In this document: positions 8,669 through 18,649 of the stretch, one piece after another
Layout: each line of letters begins with the position of its first letter
Position numbering within the stretch: position 1 is the first letter of the stretch
NCBI GenBank assembly: GCA_902799765.1
Contig: CADCBZ010000033.1
Location: 1 to 59,646, forward strand
Length of the DNA: 59,646 nt
Direction of reading: 5' to 3'
Origin: an uncultured Prevotellaceae bacterium
GTDB taxonomy: Bacteria > Bacteroidota > Bacteroidia > Bacteroidales > Bacteroidaceae
The notes under the pieces: generated by a model
Databases searched by the model: none
Told to the model about the DNA's origin: nothing
What the model saw: the letters and a program-made list of their open reading frames with translations, nothing else
Position numbers and translations under genes: made by a program

Positions 8669-9175
8669 ATGGCTTTGATTAAAAGTTATCGCGGTCTCGC
8701 TCCCAAATGGGGGCGAGATTGTTATTTCAGCGAAAACGCCACGATTGTAGGCGACGTGACGATGGGTGATGAGTGCTCTGTATGGTTCAATGCCGTGGTT
8801 CGCGGTGATGTGGCCCCTATCACTATCGGCAACTGTACGAACATTCAGGATGGCAGTTGTGTCCATGTCACCCATGAGACGGGCCCCACACATATCGGCA
8901 ACTATGTCACCATTGGACACAATGTCACCGTTCATGCCTGCACCATTCATGACAACGCCTTGATCGGCATGGGCTCCACCCTACTCGACAACTGTGAAAT
9001 CGGTGAAGGTTCTATCGTCGCTGCCGGTGCCCTAGTGCTTCAGAACACCAAGATTCCCGCAGGAGAGATCTGGGGCGGCGTACCAGCCAAGTACATCAAA
9101 CCCGTCCGACCAGGTCAGACCGACAATGCCAAGCACTACGTCGAATATTCTAAATACTATCTTAACGAAGAGTAG
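8669..9175 (+). CDS. Gamma-carbonic anhydrase family protein (hexapeptide repeat)
   Basis: This is a left-handed beta-helix protein of 168 residues related to YrdA/CaiE and gamma-class carbonic anhydrases. Repeats of the type (I/V)G(D/N)x(V/C) run through the middle (VGDVTMGDECSVWFNAVVRG, IGNCTNIQDGSCVHV). Metal-ligand histidines fit HVTHETG and IGHNVTVHACTIHD. The C-terminus ends in a short helix (KHYVEYSKYYL). Many members are not proven anhydrases, so the CO2-hydration role is inferred from family. Its 3' end overlaps the convergent metallophosphatase gene by 14 bp. Confidence 0.9.
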   Translation: MALIKSYRGLAPKWGRDCYFSENATIVGDVTMGDECSVWFNAVVRGDVAPITIGNCTNIQDGSCVHVTHETGPTHIGNYVTIGHNVTVHACTIHDNALIGMGSTLLDNCEIGEGSIVAAGALVLQNTKIPAGEIWGGVPAKYIKPVRPGQTDNAKHYVEYSKYYLNEE

Positions 9176-10265
9176 CTACCACATATTCGCTCTGGGTACC
9201 AATGCGAAACTTTCCACCCCAGATGCCAATGCCTGAAGAAATGTAAAACTGGGTATTGCCACGTTGATGACTGCCCCACGAGCATTCGTAGATACGATCC
9301 GTAATCCAGGAGATCGGCCATACCTGTCCACGATGGGTATGGCCACTTAATTGGAAATCAACGCCTGCCGCCTCAGCACGATCGAGATTGTAGGGTTGGT
9401 GATCTAATACAATCGTATAATTAAGATTTGAAATGTTAGAATTCAGAGAGTCTTTCAAATCTTTAATGGGCTTGCGACGCATGTTTGTACGATCATCTCG
9501 GCCGATGATCACTATGCAGCTATCAATGATAGCTGCCTCATCTATCAGCAAGTGGATACCCGCATCCTGATAGAACAGTTTGGCCTCGGGATGGCCGGCA
9601 TAGAACTCATGATTTCCCAAACAAGCATAGACAGGAGCCTTGAGACGATGAAACTCCTCTGCCATCTGCTCCTCTATCAACGGACGCATGCTACCATCGA
9701 TGATATCACCAGCAATCAGGATAAAGTCGGGATGCTCTGCATTGACCAGATCCACCCAACGAGCCAGTTCCTGACGAGGATTATGGTAACCCAAATGTAA
9801 ATCACTCAGCATCACCACCTTATACTCACGAGGCAGCGGTTTCGAGGACTTAAGCTGCAATGGTACGCGTACCTTATTATTATAATGCAGATTGCCATAA
9901 AGAAAAATACCAAAAAACAGAAAAAAGACACCGATGGCAACATACCAGTTATGATAGAGCCATGCTTTCGGAATCAAATGAACAAGTCTTCCTAAATCGA
10001 GCACCAAAAAGAGGATGACGAGATAGAGCAGTACGATGACAGACGAGGTGCCGACCTCATAAGCTGCCTGCGCTAAAGGCAAAGGCAGATTATCGAACTT
10101 ACGGCCGAAGTTCATAAACAGCAGTGCGACACAAAAGACGCCTACAAGGATGACCAGCGCCTTCCATATCCCAGCCAAAGGCAAGAGCGTCCACACATGC
10201 CAGGCAATATAGATGATGGCCAATAAAGGCAATATCCAAAATATCAACATCCACATATACTTCAT
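9162..10265 (-). CDS. Membrane-anchored metallophosphoesterase
   Basis: The 367-residue protein has about four N-terminal membrane helices (~1-125) followed by a calcineurin-like phosphoesterase domain (~147-367). The metal-binding motifs are in order: SDLHLGYHN (D-x-H), GDIIDG, GNHEFYAG and SGHTHRGQ. This layout matches YkuE/YaeI-like enzymes. YaeI of E. coli and relatives act on membrane-linked phosphate substrates, but the substrate here cannot be read from sequence. The next gene on the strand is waaA with 27 bp between, and both may belong to envelope metabolism with gltX upstream. Confidence 0.85.
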   Translation of the reverse strand: MKYMWMLIFWILPLLAIIYIAWHVWTLLPLAGIWKALVILVGVFCVALLFMNFGRKFDNLPLPLAQAAYEVGTSSVIVLLYLVILFLVLDLGRLVHLIPKAWLYHNWYVAIGVFFLFFGIFLYGNLHYNNKVRVPLQLKSSKPLPREYKVVMLSDLHLGYHNPRQELARWVDLVNAEHPDFILIAGDIIDGSMRPLIEEQMAEEFHRLKAPVYACLGNHEFYAGHPEAKLFYQDAGIHLLIDEAAIIDSCIVIIGRDDRTNMRRKPIKDLKDSLNSNISNLNYTIVLDHQPYNLDRAEAAGVDFQLSGHTHRGQVWPISWITDRIYECSWGSHQRGNTQFYISSGIGIWGGKFRIGTQSEYVVATLR

Positions 10266-10292
10266 CCTTTAAGTCTAGTCAAACCATCCAAT

Positions 10293-11516
10293 CTACAGAT
10301 CCACAGCCGAGAGAACTTTCTCTGTAGCACCGGCCAGGCCCTGTACGAACAGACCAGCCTTTTCACCTGCAACGCGCAGTTTCTCTGCATCTTTCAGGAA
10401 GATATCCATCTGACGTTCAAAAGCCTCAGCCGTTTCGAAGTCGAAGCCACCACCTGCAGCCTTCAGTCCCTGAGCCTCCTGGAATCGCTGATTGTTCGGT
10501 CCGAAGAATACGGGCACATCCCAGACGGCAGCCTCCAGCACATTGTGGATACCCACACCAAAGCCGCCACCTACATAAGCAATCTCACCATAATGATAGA
10601 TACTCGACAACAGACCGAAACAGTCGATAATCAGCACGTCGGCATCCGAGAGTTGAGAATTTTCTGCCTTCGTATAACGGATGACCTTACGCCCCTCTAA
10701 CAGTTTCTCTATCTGACGCAGATGATCCTCACCGATCACATGAGGGGCAATAATCATCTTCCACTTGGGGTGCTTCATAAAATAAGGTATGAAGATCTCC
10801 TCATCAGGAGGCCAAGAAGAGCCAGCCACAAACACCTGTGCATCCTGTTTGAACGTCTCGACAATAGGCAGATGTTTCGCCGCCTCCTTGATCTGGAGCA
10901 CGCGATCAAAACGGGTGTCACCCACCACTGTGACATCCTTGATATGAATCTTCTCCAACAAATCCTTGCTGATCTCGTTCTGTACGAAGAAATGCGTGAA
11001 ACAGTTCAGTACACGGCCATACTGACGACCATACCACTTGAAGAATACCTGTTCCGGACGGAAAATGCTTGAAACACTATACACAGGAACATGCCTGTGC
11101 TTCAGGATATGCAGATAGTTATACCAGAACTCATACTTGATAAAGAAGGCCATCACAGGACGGATAGTTCGCAGGAAACGACGTGCATTGGTTATCGTAT
11201 CCAACGGCAGGTAACAGATGATATCCGCCCCTTCATAGTTCTTACGAACCTCATAACCTGACGGTGAGAAGAAAGTCAGGAGAATCTTATATTCAGGATG
11301 TTCCTGGCGCAGACGTTCCATCAACGGACGTCCCTGCTCAAACTCGCCAAGCGAAGCGGCATGAAACCAGACGTACTTAGCGTTAGGATCCACCTTCTCC
11401 CTCAGGATACGAAAGGCATCACGTTCACCACGCCACATCTTACGCACCTTCTCGTTGAAGCGGCTATAGATAGCCACTCCTAAAAGATAGAGGTATATGA
11501 TCAGGTTGTAAATCAT
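10293..11516 (-). CDS. waaA: 3-deoxy-D-manno-octulosonic acid (Kdo) transferase
   Basis: This GT30 glycosyltransferase moves Kdo from CMP-Kdo to lipid A precursor on the inner face of the cytoplasmic membrane. The 407-residue length is normal. An N-terminal hydrophobic anchor (IYNLIIYLYLLGVAIY) precedes the acceptor domain with the catalytic-Glu region ASLGEFEQGRPL. The C-terminal GT-B half shows AYVGGGFGVGIHNVLEAA, the nucleotide-sugar binding signature of the family. The start codon shares its first base with the end of gltX (11516), so the two genes are translationally coupled. Confidence 0.94.
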   Translation of the reverse strand: MIYNLIIYLYLLGVAIYSRFNEKVRKMWRGERDAFRILREKVDPNAKYVWFHAASLGEFEQGRPLMERLRQEHPEYKILLTFFSPSGYEVRKNYEGADIICYLPLDTITNARRFLRTIRPVMAFFIKYEFWYNYLHILKHRHVPVYSVSSIFRPEQVFFKWYGRQYGRVLNCFTHFFVQNEISKDLLEKIHIKDVTVVGDTRFDRVLQIKEAAKHLPIVETFKQDAQVFVAGSSWPPDEEIFIPYFMKHPKWKMIIAPHVIGEDHLRQIEKLLEGRKVIRYTKAENSQLSDADVLIIDCFGLLSSIYHYGEIAYVGGGFGVGIHNVLEAAVWDVPVFFGPNNQRFQEAQGLKAAGGGFDFETAEAFERQMDIFLKDAEKLRVAGEKAGLFVQGLAGATEKVLSAVDL

Positions 11517-13033
11517 CAGCCGAGTACTTCTATTGCACGTTTCATTCTAGCTATCGTCTCCTCCTTACCGAGGAAAGCAGAGATATCAAACATACCAGGG
11601 CCCTTACCCTCACCTACAAGGGTCAGGCGCCAGGCATTCATGACATTACCCAGTTTATATTCTTTCTGCTCCACCCATGCATGTACGATCTGCTCCTGGT
11701 TCTCCAACGAGAAGTCATCGATACTTTCGAGTACAGCAATCAGTTCATTCATCACCTGCGCACTATCTTCCTTCCAACGTTTCTTAGCCGTTTTCTCATC
11801 GTAAGCCTCAGGAGCCACAAAGAAGAACGAGCAAAGGGGCCAGAGTTCCTTGACAAACGACACACGGTCTTTCATCATTGCTGTCACAGCCGTCACACGC
11901 GTCAGCGTCTCATCAGGACAGTGTTCCTTCACGATGGGGAAGAACAGCTGGGCGATCTCCTCAGCCGACTTTTTCAGGATATACTCATGGTTGAACCAAA
12001 TGCCTTTGTCGTAGGCGAATTTAGCACCAGCCTTTGAACACTTGGTGATGTCAAACAGAGGCACCAATTCCTCTAAAGAGAAAAGTTCCTGCTCCGTACC
12101 TGGATTCCAGCCCAACAGCGCCAGGAAGTTGATCACTGCTTCAGGGAAGTAGCCGTCCTCACGATAGCCGCGCGACACCTCACCGCTCTTCGGATCATGC
12201 CACTCCAAAGGGAACACTGGGAATCCCAAGCGATCACCATCACGCTTCGAGAGTTTTCCCTTGCCATCAGGTTTCAACAACAGGGGCAGATGCGCAAACT
12301 GAGGCATTGTATCCTCCCAGCCGAAAGCCTTGTAGAGCAATACGTGGAGCGGAGCACTCGGCAACCACTCCTCACCACGGATCACATGAGAGATCTCCAT
12401 CAGGTGATCATCCACAATATTCGCCAGATGATAGGTCGGCAACTGATCCGCACTCTTATACAGCACCTTATCATCAAGGATATCGCTCTTCACACGCACC
12501 TCACCACGAATCAGGTCGTTCACCAGGACCTCCTGACCAGCCCCGATCTTGAAGCGTACCACATACTGCTTTCCGTCAGCAATCAGCTGCTCCACTTCCT
12601 CTTTCGGAAGTGTCAGCGAATTGCGCATCTGACTACGGGTATGGCAGTCATACTGGAAATTCTGGATCTCCTGACGCTTGGCCTCCAGCTCCTCTGGTGT
12701 ATCAAAGGCTATGTAAGCCTTATCTGCATCGAGCAGTTGCTGTACATATTTCTTATAGATATCACGACGCTCGCTCTGGCGATAGGGGCCCTTGTCGCCA
12801 CCAAAGCTTACACCTTCGTCAAACTTGATGCCTAACCACTTAAAAGATTCTATGATATACGCTTCAGCACCTGGCACAAAACGATTCGAGTCGGTATCCT
12901 CAATACGGAACACCAGATCGCCACCATGTTGCTTCGCAAACAGATAATTATACAAGGCAGTACGCACACCACCGATATGTAATGCCCCCGTAGGGCTTGG
13001 TGCAAAGCGCACCCTTACTCTTCTTTCTGACAT
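11516..13033 (-). CDS. gltX: Glutamate-tRNA ligase
   Basis: This class I aminoacyl-tRNA synthetase charges tRNA-Glu. The length of 505 residues is normal for the Bacteroidota form. The HIGH signature appears as [10 protein letters not shown] near residue 12 and the KMSKS signature as [11 protein letters not shown] near 265. The C-terminal anticodon-binding alpha-helical domain ends in [14 protein letters not shown]. It has its own promoter (TACCTTTG at 13061-13054) divergent from the HD hydrolase gene, and it is followed without gap by waaA. Confidence 0.97.
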   Translation of the reverse strand: MSERRVRVRFAPSPTGALHIGGVRTALYNYLFAKQHGGDLVFRIEDTDSNRFVPGAEAYIIESFKWLGIKFDEGVSFGGDKGPYRQSERRDIYKKYVQQLLDADKAYIAFDTPEELEAKRQEIQNFQYDCHTRSQMRNSLTLPKEEVEQLIADGKQYVVRFKIGAGQEVLVNDLIRGEVRVKSDILDDKVLYKSADQLPTYHLANIVDDHLMEISHVIRGEEWLPSAPLHVLLYKAFGWEDTMPQFAHLPLLLKPDGKGKLSKRDGDRLGFPVFPLEWHDPKSGEVSRGYREDGYFPEAVINFLALLGWNPGTEQELFSLEELVPLFDITKCSKAGAKFAYDKGIWFNHEYILKKSAEEIAQLFFPIVKEHCPDETLTRVTAVTAMMKDRVSFVKELWPLCSFFFVAPEAYDEKTAKKRWKEDSAQVMNELIAVLESIDDFSLENQEQIVHAWVEQKEYKLGNVMNAWRLTLVGEGKGPGMFDISAFLGKEETIARMKRAIEVLG

Positions 13034-13053
13034 AAATTGCGTAATTTTGGATG

Positions 13054-13113
13054 CAAAGGTACAAAATAATTCTTAATTCTTAATTCATAATTCTTATTTT
13101 ATTTGTATCTTTG
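13054..13113. promoter_or_regulatory. Divergent promoters of gltX and the HD hydrolase gene
   Basis: The minus-strand -7 element TACCTTTG is at 13061-13054 for gltX. The plus-strand -7 element TATCTTTG is at 13106-13113 for the HD gene. Between them lies a repeated TTAATTCNTAATTCTTA tract. Confidence 0.7.
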
Positions 13114-13140
13114 CCCCGAATATTGAAAAAAGAGACAGAA

Positions 13141-15192
13141 ATGAGTAGTTTCAACATTAAAAATGATCTCAGTTGGCGTGACATTCTCATCCGTTCAGCA
13201 CTGATTTTGGCAACGACTGCCATCATCGTCTGGCTGATGCCGCGTAATACCCAAGCCAGTTTCAAGATAGAAAGAGGCAAGCCCTGGGTCTATAATGACC
13301 TGAGTGCCCCATTCGACTTCCCCATCTATAAAAGCGACGAGGCCGTCAAGGCAGAACGCGATAGTTTGATGAAGCGCTACGAGCCCTACTACATTTATAA
13401 TGAGGATGTCGTAGGCAAGGAAGTCCGTCAATTCTACAAGGACTATAATAAAGGTATTCCAGGTCTCCCTGACGACTTTCTGAGCATCATAGCCAATCGC
13501 CTGCGCGACATCTATGCCCAAGGCATCATGAACAGTTCGGAATACGCCATCCTGCATCAGGACACATCTAAAGCCGTCAGAGTCATCAACGGCAAGGATG
13601 CCACCAGTGTGCCCATCAACAAGATTAACTCTGTCGTCTCTGCCTATGAACAAATCTTTCTCGATGAGACACTAGCCAAGCACAAAGAGGTGCTTCGCAA
13701 ATGTAATCTCAACGACTATATCTCACCCAACCTGAGATACGACAAAGCCCGCAGTGAGGCGAGTCTGAACGAGCTCCACAACAGCATCCCGTTGGCCAGC
13801 GGTATTGTACAACGAGGTCAGAAGATCATTGACCGAGGTGACATCGTGGACAAAAACACCTACAACATCCTGGTGTCTTATAAGAAGGAGACGGAACGTC
13901 GTGAAGAAAACAAGCAGGGCGTCAGTCTGGTCATCCTTGGCCATGTTTTATACGTACTGATCCTGATTACCTGCTTCACCATCTACCTCACACTGTTCAG
14001 GAAAGACTATTTCGAGAATTACCGTTCCATGTTGATGCTCTATTCCCTAATTCTAATCTTCGTCATTGTGGCATCGCTCATGGTCGATCATAATGTGTTG
14101 CACGTCTATATTGTGCCCTTCGCGATGGTGCCTATCTTCATCCGCGTGTTTATGGATTCACGCACTGCCTTCATGGCCCATGCCACGATGATTATGATCT
14201 GTGCCTGCCTGTTGCAGCACCCACTTGAATTCATCGCAGTAGAACTGGTAGCTGGTCTTGTGGCTATCTTCTCTTTGAGAGAGCTGTCGAGCCGCTCCCA
14301 ACTGTTCTGGACAGCCGTCTTGGTCACATTAGCCTCAGGACTGACGAACCTCGCGCTCGAATGGATCCGTGACGACGATCTGGCCCGTCTCAGTCTCAGG
14401 GAGTACAACTATATCGCCATCAACGGTATGCTCCTGTTCTGCTCTTACCCCCTGCTCTATCTCATTGAGAAGGCTTTCGGCTTCATCTCGAACATCACGC
14501 TGATCGAGTTGTCGGATATGAACAAAGCCTTACTCCGTAGGATGAGCGAGGTGGCCCCAGGTACCTTCCAGCACTCTATCCAGGTTGGAAACTTGGCCGC
14601 AGAGATTGCCAATAAGATCGATGCCAAGAGTCAGTTGGTAAGAACAGGTGCCCTCTATCACGACATCGGTAAGATGATGAACCCTATCTACTTCACCGAA
14701 AACCAGTCGGGCGTCAATCCTCATGAGAAGTTGGGGGCCATCGATAGTGCCCAGATGATTATCAGTCATGTGACGGAAGGCATCAAACTGGCAGAGAAAT
14801 ATAATCTACCCACCATCATTAGGGAATTTATCGCCACCCATCACGGACAAGGCAAAGCTAAGTATTTCTATGTGAAGTATAAAAACGAGCATCCGAATGA
14901 TGAGGTTGACGATCTGCTATTCACCTATCCAGGTCCTAACCCCTTTACCAAGGAACAGGCGATCCTGATGATGGCCGATACGGTGGAGGCTGCTTCACGC
15001 TCCCTTCCTGACTATAGGGAACAGAGCATCCGCGACCTCGTGAACAAGCTTATCGATGCCCAAGTGGCTGAAGGCTATTTCAAGGAGTGCCCCATCACCT
15101 TCCGCGATATTGCCTATGCCAAGACTGTGCTGATTGAGAAGCTGAAGACGATTTATCACACCCGTGTTAACTATCCCGAACTGAAAAAGTAG
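13141..15192 (+). CDS. 7TM-HD family phosphohydrolase (PgpH-like)
   Basis: I take the ATG at 13141 as start. An earlier in-frame TTG would lie inside the promoter. The 683-residue protein has an N-terminal helix (~20-37), an extracytoplasmic domain, about seven membrane helices (~275-455), then a cytoplasmic HD domain. HD residues are seen in FQHSIQVGNLA, LYHDIGKM (the HD pair) and ATHHGQGK. Characterised relatives such as Listeria PgpH degrade cyclic di-AMP, so the same role is a family-based inference here. It is followed by a Rho-independent terminator and stands alone. Confidence 0.9.
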   Translation: MSSFNIKNDLSWRDILIRSALILATTAIIVWLMPRNTQASFKIERGKPWVYNDLSAPFDFPIYKSDEAVKAERDSLMKRYEPYYIYNEDVVGKEVRQFYKDYNKGIPGLPDDFLSIIANRLRDIYAQGIMNSSEYAILHQDTSKAVRVINGKDATSVPINKINSVVSAYEQIFLDETLAKHKEVLRKCNLNDYISPNLRYDKARSEASLNELHNSIPLASGIVQRGQKIIDRGDIVDKNTYNILVSYKKETERREENKQGVSLVILGHVLYVLILITCFTIYLTLFRKDYFENYRSMLMLYSLILIFVIVASLMVDHNVLHVYIVPFAMVPIFIRVFMDSRTAFMAHATMIMICACLLQHPLEFIAVELVAGLVAIFSLRELSSRSQLFWTAVLVTLASGLTNLALEWIRDDDLARLSLREYNYIAINGMLLFCSYPLLYLIEKAFGFISNITLIELSDMNKALLRRMSEVAPGTFQHSIQVGNLAAEIANKIDAKSQLVRTGALYHDIGKMMNPIYFTENQSGVNPHEKLGAIDSAQMIISHVTEGIKLAEKYNLPTIIREFIATHHGQGKAKYFYVKYKNEHPNDEVDDLLFTYPGPNPFTKEQAILMMADTVEAASRSLPDYREQSIRDLVNKLIDAQVAEGYFKECPITFRDIAYAKTVLIEKLKTIYHTRVNYPELKK

Positions 15193-15214
15193 CGGAATTT
15201 TGCACATCCTTATA

Positions 15215-15256
15215 CCCATTTGTGCAAGAAAATATTGCACAATTGGGCTTTTTTGT
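15215..15256 (+). terminator. Rho-independent terminator after the HD gene
   Basis: Inverted arms CCCATTTGTGCAA and TTGCACAATTGGG (one T-T mismatch, 7-nt loop) are followed by CTTTTTT. The core TTGTGCAA/TTGCACAA is perfect. Confidence 0.85.
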
Positions 15257-15289
15257 GCAGGAAAATCCCTATTCTAAGTTAATAGATGT

Positions 15290-15339
15290 TAACTTTGTGT
15301 GCGCAAACAGAAAACTTCCGAACAATCTGCATACCTTTG
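15290..15339 (+). promoter_or_regulatory. Promoter region of the FadL-like porin gene
   Basis: Two -7-like elements lie here: TAACTTTG (15290-15297) and TACCTTTG (15332-15339). The second is 31 nt from the start codon and followed by CACC, so it is the better candidate. Confidence 0.6.
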
Positions 15340-15369
15340 CACCCGGTTTTTTAAGAAGTTTTTAGGATT

Positions 15370-16938
15370 ATGAATAAATTAAAGTTAATTCTTGCCTGCG
15401 TGATGCTGGCAGCAACCACCTCAGCCAATGCTGGCGGTATCTTAACCAATACAAACCAGAGTGTTGATTTCCTCAGGAATCCGGCTCGCGATGCAGCGAT
15501 CGGCCTCGACGGTGTCTATTCTAACCCCGCAGGTGTCGCTTTCCTGCCTGAGGGATTCCATATTGCATTCAACTGGCAGTACGCCCATCAGACGCGTACA
15601 ATCACCAGCAACAACCCACTCTATGCACTGGGTCGCAAGAACAACGGTAGCACTTCCAAGACTTTCGAGGGTGTAGCCGACGCACCGTTTATCCCTTCAC
15701 TTCAGGGTGCTTATAATAAAGGTAACTGGAGCTGGCAGTTCAACTTCTCCGTTCCTGGCGGTGGTGGTGCCTGTGAGTTCAACGACGGTTTGGGTTCTTT
15801 CGAGAGCGTGGTTGGTGGTATTGCCTATCAGCTCAGCGGCCTTGATCAGATTGCCACAGCCTTAGGCCAGACAGCTCCTGGTGTCAGCGGCTACGATATG
15901 GATGGTTATATGCAGGGCCGCCAGTATTATTTTGGCGTACAGCTTGGTGCTGCCTACAAGATTACCCCCGATCTCTCTGTGTATGGAGGTCTGCGCTTCC
16001 TTTACGGAACAGCCACCTATAAGGCTAAGATCAATAATATTATGGTAAAGACCGCTGGTGGTTATCAGGACTTCGGCAGTTTCCTGCAGTCTGCTACAGC
16101 TATGGTTGATGGCGGCATCACTACTGTAAGCGACGGTCTCGCTCTGGTAGATGCAGGTATGGCCCAATATGAGGCAGCAGGTGCCACAGCCCTCCCCCAG
16201 TATCAGGAACTCGTAGCCACCAAGGCACAGCTTGAGGGATCGCTTGCCACACTTCAGGGCACCAGCGAGAGCCTCAACAGCCTGCAGAAATACTCTGAGG
16301 GTGTGAATCTGCTCTGTAACCAGTGGAGTGTTGGTATTGCACCGATCATCGGCGTTGACTGGCGTGTAGGTCAGTTCAACTTCGCTGCCAAGTACGAGTT
16401 TAAGACCCAGATCCGCATGGAGAATGAGTCAACCGTCAACAAGGCCAGCGAGATTCCTGCCGTCAACAAGTTCCGCGATGGTGAGAAAGTCAATGAGGAT
16501 ATGCCTGCACAGCTCGCTGTCGGTGCCATGTGGAACATCACCGATGCCGTCCGTCTGAACCTCGGCTATCACCACTTCTATGATAAGAACGCCAGATGGT
16601 ATAACGACACGCAGGAGCTGCTCGATGGTGGTACCAACGAATATTTGGGAGGTGCAGAGTGGGATGTCACCAAGAAGCTCACCATCTCAGCTGGTGGTCA
16701 GCTCACCCGTTATCAGCTCACTGATGAGTACATGAACGATATGTCGTTCGTTGTCAACAGCTTCAGCTTCGGTCTGGGCTTTAACTACAAGGTGTCTGAT
16801 ATCGTGACCCTCAAGGCTGCCTACTTCCAGACCAACTACGACGACTACAAGCGTGTCACCTCTACAGAGCCGCTGATCAGCGATACCTTCACCCGCACCA
16901 ACCGCGTGCTCGGTATCGGTTGCGAGCTGAACTTCTAA
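15370..16938 (+). CDS. OmpP1/FadL-family outer-membrane transporter
   Basis: The 522-residue product starts with a signal peptide (cleavage probably after TTSANA, ~22). It has the family N-terminus with NPA motifs (FLRNPARDAA, GVYSNPAGVAFLPEG), as in FadL, which takes up long-chain fatty acids and other hydrophobic compounds. A long insertion at ~225-310 is rich in Ala and Gln (AMVDGGITTVSDGLALVDAG, TKAQLEGSLATLQGT) and looks helical. The strand-rich C-terminus ends in Phe (GIGCELNF), the usual beta-barrel end signal. The substrate is not evident. Confidence 0.88.
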   Translation: MNKLKLILACVMLAATTSANAGGILTNTNQSVDFLRNPARDAAIGLDGVYSNPAGVAFLPEGFHIAFNWQYAHQTRTITSNNPLYALGRKNNGSTSKTFEGVADAPFIPSLQGAYNKGNWSWQFNFSVPGGGGACEFNDGLGSFESVVGGIAYQLSGLDQIATALGQTAPGVSGYDMDGYMQGRQYYFGVQLGAAYKITPDLSVYGGLRFLYGTATYKAKINNIMVKTAGGYQDFGSFLQSATAMVDGGITTVSDGLALVDAGMAQYEAAGATALPQYQELVATKAQLEGSLATLQGTSESLNSLQKYSEGVNLLCNQWSVGIAPIIGVDWRVGQFNFAAKYEFKTQIRMENESTVNKASEIPAVNKFRDGEKVNEDMPAQLAVGAMWNITDAVRLNLGYHHFYDKNARWYNDTQELLDGGTNEYLGGAEWDVTKKLTISAGGQLTRYQLTDEYMNDMSFVVNSFSFGLGFNYKVSDIVTLKAAYFQTNYDDYKRVTSTEPLISDTFTRTNRVLGIGCELNF

Positions 16939-16957
16939 AAAATACGTCAACCTCATA

Positions 16958-17003
16958 AGAGTTCCCCGTTCAGAGTTATATCTGAGTGGGGAACTCTTTT
17001 TTA
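16958..17003 (+). terminator. Rho-independent terminator after the FadL-like gene
   Basis: Stem AGAGTTCCCC/GGGGAACTCT with an inner helper stem CAGA/TCTG, followed by TTTTTT. Confidence 0.9.
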
Positions 17004-17038
17004 TTGTTAATAAAACGCAAAAAAGCAACACTCTGTAG

Positions 17039-17067
17039 TTGATTACCATCAAAACAAGGTATATTTG
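17039..17067 (+). promoter_or_regulatory. Promoter of the 17.1-kb exported protein gene
   Basis: TTG (17039-17041) and TATATTTG (17060-17067) are 18 nt apart, 52 nt before the start codon. Confidence 0.65.
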
Positions 17068-17119
17068 CAAACAATATTTAGACAACACTCAATTCAAAAC
17101 AATTTATCCGAGATAAATA

Positions 17120-17728
17120 ATGAAGAAAATGTTTTTATTAGCTGTTATGGCGATGATGACCTTAGCAGTGCAGGCAGATGAAGAAGAGTTCGTGGTGACC
17201 AGTGGTGATTTCAAGGTTGTCATGCAGCCAGGTAAGATTGGTAGGGTGGAAGTGGATTTCACCAAAGCCAAAGTCGGAAATCTTTCCACGATGGAAATCA
17301 CGGACCAGAGTTTCATCGATTATCTGGAGGCCAACGACCAAAAGGTCTTCAAGAAGTGGAGTGAATATCAGGAAGAAGGCGAAGAGACCTTTATGGATCG
17401 CTGGAACGATGCCAAGAAGAAGGTGATCAAACTCACCAAGAAAGGTACGCCCGACTATATCATCAAGATCAATGCCACCCGGTTGGATCCAGGCAATTCG
17501 GGTGCAGCCACCTGGAGTTGGAACAAACGCGACGGCGGCATTATCATCTCTGGTACACTGGAGGTTCTCGATGCTGCAGGCAACAGTGTCTGCAAGATGA
17601 ACATCAACCGTTACAGAGGTTTCTCAACGAGAGGCCTTGATATCAAGATTCCCACCTTCCATCGCCGCACGGTACTCTTCCACAAGAGTCTGGCCAAAGA
17701 TCTGTTGGAATTCCTATTTGACGACTGA
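17120..17728 (+). CDS. Exported protein of unknown function
   Basis: I do not recognise the family. The 202-residue product begins with a clear signal peptide (MKKMFLLAVMAMMTLAVQA) without a lipobox, so a periplasmic or exported soluble protein is likely. The mature part is acidic at first (DEEEF), then mixed alpha/beta. The segment RLDPGNSGAATWSWNKRDGG followed by IIISGTLEVLDAAGNSV resembles a beta-sandwich, and the C-terminus (FHKSLAKDLLEFLFDD) is helical. The stop codon is followed after two bases by the start of the alpha/beta hydrolase gene, so the two are co-transcribed. No catalytic motif is visible. Confidence 0.75.
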   Translation: MKKMFLLAVMAMMTLAVQADEEEFVVTSGDFKVVMQPGKIGRVEVDFTKAKVGNLSTMEITDQSFIDYLEANDQKVFKKWSEYQEEGEETFMDRWNDAKKKVIKLTKKGTPDYIIKINATRLDPGNSGAATWSWNKRDGGIIISGTLEVLDAAGNSVCKMNINRYRGFSTRGLDIKIPTFHRRTVLFHKSLAKDLLEFLFDD

Positions 17729-17730
17729 AA

Positions 17731-18615
17731 ATGATGGCACAGAAAATCTCTGAAGGCTATATGCCTTTTATGGGCTATCAGACCTACTACCGAGTAGTGG
17801 GCGAGGCAACGGAGAAAGCCCCCTTGTTGCTGCTGCATGGTGGACCAGGCAGCACGCATAACTATTTCGAGGTGCTCGACTGCATCGCTGACACAGGTCG
17901 GCAGGTGATCTCTTACGACCAGATAGGCTGTGGCAATTCTTATCTCGACGGTCACCCAGAACTATGGACGCAGAAAACCTGGATAGATGAACTCATCGCC
18001 ATCCGCGAGTATCTTCATCTGGACAACGTGCATCTACTTGGTCAGTCATGGGGCGCCATGCAGGCTATTGCGTATGTCATAGACCACCAGCCTCAAGGCA
18101 TCAAGTCGCTGATACTGTCTTCAGGTCATGCCTCCAGCAGCCTATGGGCGAGTGAGCAGCATCGGCTTATCAAATATCTGTCAGCAGAAGATCAGGAAGC
18201 AATCCGTCGTGCAGAAGCCACTGGCAAATGGGATGATCCTGCTTATCTGCGAGCCAACGATCATTACTTCGAGCAGTATGTCATCAGTGTAGATGAACAC
18301 TCGCCCGAGTGTATCAAACGTCCCAAACGTTCTGGCACTGAGGCTTACCTCTATGGCTGGGGACCCAACGAATATCAGCCGCTTGGCAGTCTGAAAGACT
18401 TTGAATATACGGACAGACTGAATCAGATTTCCCAGCCGACACTTATCTGTAGTGGCACGCGCGACATCTGCACGCCTGTTGTCGCCGCCTCACTTTATGA
18501 GCATATTCCCCACAGTCAATGGCACTTATTCCGCCAAACCCGCCACACCTGTTTTATCGATGCCCACGAAGAGTATTGCGAAGTACTCACCCGCTGGCTG
18601 CAAGATAATGATTAA
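17731..18615 (+). CDS. Proline iminopeptidase-like alpha/beta hydrolase
   Basis: The 294-residue product is of the S33 peptidase family, which removes N-terminal proline from peptides. The oxyanion-hole motif LLLHGGPGSTHNYF, the strand SYDQIGCGNS and the nucleophile elbow GQSWGAMQ (Ser near 107) are all typical. The Asp is in SGTRDICTPV and the His in TRHTCFIDAHEE. No signal peptide is present. It overlaps functionally with the aminopeptidase P encoded at 5.7 kb, since both handle proline-containing peptides. It starts immediately after an unknown exported protein gene and ends at a large hairpin. Confidence 0.87.
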   Translation: MMAQKISEGYMPFMGYQTYYRVVGEATEKAPLLLLHGGPGSTHNYFEVLDCIADTGRQVISYDQIGCGNSYLDGHPELWTQKTWIDELIAIREYLHLDNVHLLGQSWGAMQAIAYVIDHQPQGIKSLILSSGHASSSLWASEQHRLIKYLSAEDQEAIRRAEATGKWDDPAYLRANDHYFEQYVISVDEHSPECIKRPKRSGTEAYLYGWGPNEYQPLGSLKDFEYTDRLNQISQPTLICSGTRDICTPVVAASLYEHIPHSQWHLFRQTRHTCFIDAHEEYCEVLTRWLQDND

Positions 18616-18649
18616 TTTTCAAAAACAGTCTCTAAATACAATTTTTGCT

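Noticed and set aside
13111-13140. TTG start for the HD hydrolase ten codons upstream
   Set aside because: The TTG is part of the -7 element TATCTTTG, so it is not in the transcript.
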